Origin: Actinomycetota bacterium
Lineage (GTDB): Bacteria; Actinomycetota; Acidimicrobiia; Acidimicrobiales; Poriferisodalaceae
DNA: 64,000 bases
Assembly (NCBI GenBank): GCA_014238065.1
Contig: JABABU010000040.1
Coordinates: 1-64,000 of the forward strand
Direction: 5' to 3'
Of this stretch, positions 61,555-64,000 are shown one piece after another. The notes under the pieces are model-generated. The model was not told where the DNA came from. It searched no databases and saw nothing but the letters and a program-made list of their open reading frames with translations. Position numbers and translations under genes: made by a program. Position 1 is the stretch's first letter, and each line of letters begins with the position of its first letter.

Positions 61555-63009
61555 CTACCGGAGGCCGGCTGCAGCGCCGGCTCTGCGCCCGAAGAACGTT
61601 GCGTCGCCCAGTGAGGTTCCGCTGACGTAGCCGGTTGCTGGGATGCCAGAGGTGGTACGTCCTGCCGCGTACAGACCTTCGATCAGATGCCCGTCGACAT
61701 GGCGGACCTCTCCGTCGATCGTGGTGTCGAGGCCGCCGAGTGTGAAGGTGGCAAAGGTCATCTCGCCGAGCCGCAGGTCGATAGCGCCGATCGGCCCTGA
61801 AAGTGGCCTGACCCACTTCGGGTCTTTGTGGAAGGCCGGGTCGGTGCCGAACGCTTCGGCATGACTGTTGAACACGTCGACCGTGGCTTGGAGCACCCCT
61901 TTCGGAAGTTCCATCTCGGCCTCGAGCTCGGCGGCGTCGGCGCCGACCCACGACAGGCCGAGGCCGAAGCTTCGTGCAGCGTCTTCGTCGTAGCCCGCTT
62001 CGTCCAGCAGCAGAAAGATCTCACCGTCGTGCTCGGTCATCGCCTTCTGACCAATTCGCCCCGGGTAGCTGTCCTCGTTGATGAACCTCTGGCCGGTGCC
62101 ATCGACGAGCAGACCGCGTACGAGCAGACGCGGATCGACGCTGATGGCGGCCTCGGCGCTGCTCATCCTGGCAACCGCGGCGCCGAGACCCTGGGCCAGC
62201 CTGATCGAACGGCCGTCATCGCCGTCGGTTCCCAGCTTGAGTCGCCCGAGTAGATGCGGGGCGTGCTCAGACAACATGTCGTCGTTGAAGACGAAGCCAC
62301 CGGTGGCCAACACGACGCCGCGCCGGGCTCGAATGGCCTGTTCGGTGCCGTAACGGCGAGCGATCACGCCGGTCACGATTCCCGAATCGTCGACGACAAG
62401 CCGTTCGATGCTCGAGTCGTAGTTGATGCTCGAACCTCGTAGCCCCGCCATCTTGGCGAGGTGGTGGACGAGCATCCAACCTCCTCCCTTGACACCGGTT
62501 CGTTTGCCCGTCATCTGAGGAACGTGGCCCCTCGGGGCCGGCTCGGAAAGCGTGTTGAAGGGGTAGGCGTTCTCACCGCCGCAGTACATGAGTCCCTGGT
62601 CGCCGGAGGGCTCCCAGCCTGGTTCGTCGTACAGTTCGGCCTTGAACGGAACCCCGCAGCTGACGAGCCAGTCGAAGTGATCGACTGACCGGTCGCAGTA
62701 GATGTCGATCTTCTCGATGTTCGGTCCAGGCCCTGTCGCGGCGCGGAGGAAGGCGGCCATGGCTTCCGGGCTGTCGTTCACTCCGCATGCCTGTTGTAAT
62801 GTTGTGCCCCCTCCCAGGTACAGGAGCCCGCCTGACTGGGCCGAAGCACCGCCCCACCCGCCGGTTCGTTCGAGGATCAACGTTTCGGCGCCCCGCTCGA
62901 TCGCTCCCAATGCTGCGGCCAGCCCTGCGCATCCGGCGCCGGCGACGATCACGTCGGTCTCGACGTCCCAGACGGTGCCGGTGGGTTTCCGCGCTTGGGT
63001 GTCCGTCAT
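61555..63009 (-). CDS. FAD-dependent oxidoreductase, KstD/fumarate-reductase-like
   Basis: 484 residues. FAD-binding 'VIVAGAGCAGLAAALGAIERGAETLILER' near residue 20 and 'GGASAQSGGLLYLGGG' follow the KstD-like order. The C-terminal 'GLYAAGRTTSGIPATGYVSGTSLGDATFFGRRAG' matches Delta-4-3-ketosteroid or 3-oxosteroid 1-dehydrogenase relatives rather than the FAD-pairing in the gene at 55694. It probably dehydrogenates a steroid nucleus. ATG 63009 overlaps the acyl-CoA dehydrogenase stop by 4 bp (ATGA). Confidence 0.85.
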   Translation of the reverse strand: MTDTQARKPTGTVWDVETDVIVAGAGCAGLAAALGAIERGAETLILERTGGWGGASAQSGGLLYLGGGTTLQQACGVNDSPEAMAAFLRAATGPGPNIEKIDIYCDRSVDHFDWLVSCGVPFKAELYDEPGWEPSGDQGLMYCGGENAYPFNTLSEPAPRGHVPQMTGKRTGVKGGGWMLVHHLAKMAGLRGSSINYDSSIERLVVDDSGIVTGVIARRYGTEQAIRARRGVVLATGGFVFNDDMLSEHAPHLLGRLKLGTDGDDGRSIRLAQGLGAAVARMSSAEAAISVDPRLLVRGLLVDGTGQRFINEDSYPGRIGQKAMTEHDGEIFLLLDEAGYDEDAARSFGLGLSWVGADAAELEAEMELPKGVLQATVDVFNSHAEAFGTDPAFHKDPKWVRPLSGPIGAIDLRLGEMTFATFTLGGLDTTIDGEVRHVDGHLIEGLYAAGRTTSGIPATGYVSGTSLGDATFFGRRAGAAAGLR

Positions 63010-64000
63010 CTCCGTTCTTCGCGAAAGCTGAGATTCGGATCCGGCTTCGGCTCTGGTGGCAGGCCGAGAATTTTCTCACCGATCGAGTTTCGCTGGATTT
63101 CGTCGGTACCACCTGCGATCGACAGGGCCGGGGTTCCGATTGCGAACGATGCAAAGGCCGACGATGGCGAATCGTCGTTTTTCAGCATGCCATGAGCACC
63201 CGCGAGGCCGAGTCCCACGTCGCGTTGGCTGCTCGTGAGACGTGAGACAGCGATCTTGTTCGCTGGACCCTGTAAGGAGCCCACCGACTGGCGGAGCCAG
63301 TGCAGGTTGGCGAGCGATTGACGGACGAGGGGATCGTCACCGCGCCCGGACCAATCGGTCAGTTCGGTGATCATCCGACCCACGCCGCGCCCTTGCCTGG
63401 ACGCGGCCTTGCTGTCCTTCTGTCGCTGCAGCAATTCGCCACAGGTTGACGTGAGGTCGACCTTGCCGAACGGGCCGCCCTCGTGCGAGCCGGGGTGGTA
63501 CGAGTTCTTCTCGAGGACCAAGAACGTGCGGGTGACGTTCCACCCATCTCCCGGGCTCCCGATGACGTCAGCGGCAGGCACCCGTGCTTCGTCGAAGAAT
63601 ACCTGGTTGAACGAAACTCCTCCGGTCATGGTGCGTAGTGGGCGGACATCAACTCCTGGCTGATCGCGTGCGATGAGGAAGAACGTGAGGCCACGGTGTT
63701 TCGGAACGTCCCAGTCGGTTCGGGCGAGCATCATGCCGTAGTCAACCTCGTTGGCCAAGGAGGTCCAGATCTTCGAGCCCGTGATCACCCACTCGTCGCC
63801 GTCGCGTTCGGCCGTGGTCGTCACTCCTGCGAGGTCGCTGCCGGCGTCGGGTTCACTCAGCATCTGGCACATCGTCGCTCCACCCCACGCCAGTTGAGGC
63901 AGGTACCGGTCGAGTTGCTCTTCGGTTCCGTGCTTCAGGAGGATGGGGACCATCAGCGATGGGCCGATGCCCGAAGGTGGCCCGAGTGCTCCGATGCGAC
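63006..64000 (-). CDS. acyl-CoA dehydrogenase (FadE-like), 5' end outside the window
   Basis: 331 codons are inside the window; the frame stays open to 64000 with 'RIGALGPPSGIGPSLMVPIL' at its visible start. 'CQMLSEPDAGSDLAGVTTTAERDGDEWVITGSKIWTS' is the acyl-CoA dehydrogenase middle domain with the FAD-binding Trp-Ser/Thr motif, and 'SIAGGTDEIQRNSIGEKILGLP' the C-terminal signature. It introduces an alpha-beta double bond into an acyl-CoA. Its start is beyond the window. It heads the visible part of the minus-strand transcript. Confidence 0.9.
   Translation of the reverse strand, partial: RIGALGPPSGIGPSLMVPILLKHGTEEQLDRYLPQLAWGGATMCQMLSEPDAGSDLAGVTTTAERDGDEWVITGSKIWTSLANEVDYGMMLARTDWDVPKHRGLTFFLIARDQPGVDVRPLRTMTGGVSFNQVFFDEARVPAADVIGSPGDGWNVTRTFLVLEKNSYHPGSHEGGPFGKVDLTSTCGELLQRQKDSKAASRQGRGVGRMITELTDWSGRGDDPLVRQSLANLHWLRQSVGSLQGPANKIAVSRLTSSQRDVGLGLAGAHGMLKNDDSPSSAFASFAIGTPALSIAGGTDEIQRNSIGEKILGLPPEPKPDPNLSFREERR

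Noticed and set aside
1..64000. CRISPR arrays, tRNA or rRNA genes, insertion sequences, phage genes
   Set aside because: Looked for on both strands; no repeat-spacer pattern, cloverleaf-like block, transposase motif or integrase motif was seen.

Overview
The window is 64 kb of high-GC, densely coding chromosomal DNA. The gene content suggests a free-living, catabolically versatile actinobacterium. Four luciferase-like (probably F420- or flavin-dependent) oxidoreductases, Hsa/Kst-type steroid genes, two FadD-type ligases and a secreted protein with tandem 'YWLVAADGG'-type repeats resemble what is seen in Acidimicrobiia such as Ilumatobacter. That placement is inference. I see no rRNA, tRNA, CRISPR array, insertion sequence or phage gene. 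Many neighbours overlap by 1-14 bp, and several convergent pairs are separated by fewer than 20 bp.

Layout. 1-193: C-terminal end of a gamma-glutamyltransferase. 830-4303 (minus): nitrogen module of winged-helix regulator, ammonium transporter and PII protein, followed by an LLM oxidoreductase. 4494-9896: an acyltransferase-like hypothetical, an LLM oxidoreductase, a choline-kinase-like phosphotransferase, a TauD-type dioxygenase and a methyltransferase. 10013-16420: an aromatic or heteroaromatic catabolic locus with a 2-oxo-alkenoate hydratase, a RidA protein and an RraA-type aldolase, an HpaB-type monooxygenase, a VOC ring-cleavage enzyme and a lone form-II CoxL-type molybdenum hydroxylase subunit. 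16424-23211: a GGDEF-EAL protein, an RNase Z-like hydrolase, a Cys-rich hypothetical, a NadR-like NTPase with an altered P-loop, PrmA and an ornithine-cyclodeaminase homologue. 23300-29327: a second TauD, an LLM enzyme divergent from a TetR regulator with a clear tandem operator, then a copper amine oxidase and a Rieske oxygenase of the quaternary-amine type. 29651-34834: quinone oxidoreductase, duplicated carboxymuconolactone-decarboxylase-fold protein, third TauD, MFS exporter and RidA. 34886-38772: secreted repeat protein, methyltransferase and two membrane hypotheticals.

38941-64000 is a large steroid/aromatic-polycycle catabolic region. It holds a TesB-like thioesterase, three ACMSD-type amidohydrolases, a KshA-like Rieske oxygenase, a cyclase-family hydrolase, two SnoaL-like proteins, two FadD ligases, two SDRs, a dienoyl-CoA-reductase-like flavoprotein, HsaC-, HsaD- and HsaA-like enzymes, two KstD-like flavoproteins, an enoyl-CoA hydratase and an acyl-CoA dehydrogenase. 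The Hsa set would cover hydroxylation (HsaA), extradiol cleavage (HsaC) and C-C hydrolysis (HsaD) of a steroid-derived phenol. FadD, EchA and FadE would act on acyl-CoA intermediates. No HsaB or KshB reductase is in the window. The minus-strand genes from 64000 to 50077 are tightly spaced and probably one transcript, with hsaD-hsaA on the plus strand inserted between them.

Start codons were chosen by eye from Shine-Dalgarno spacing, conserved N-termini and neighbour overlap. Functions are inferred from recognised motifs, not from a database search.
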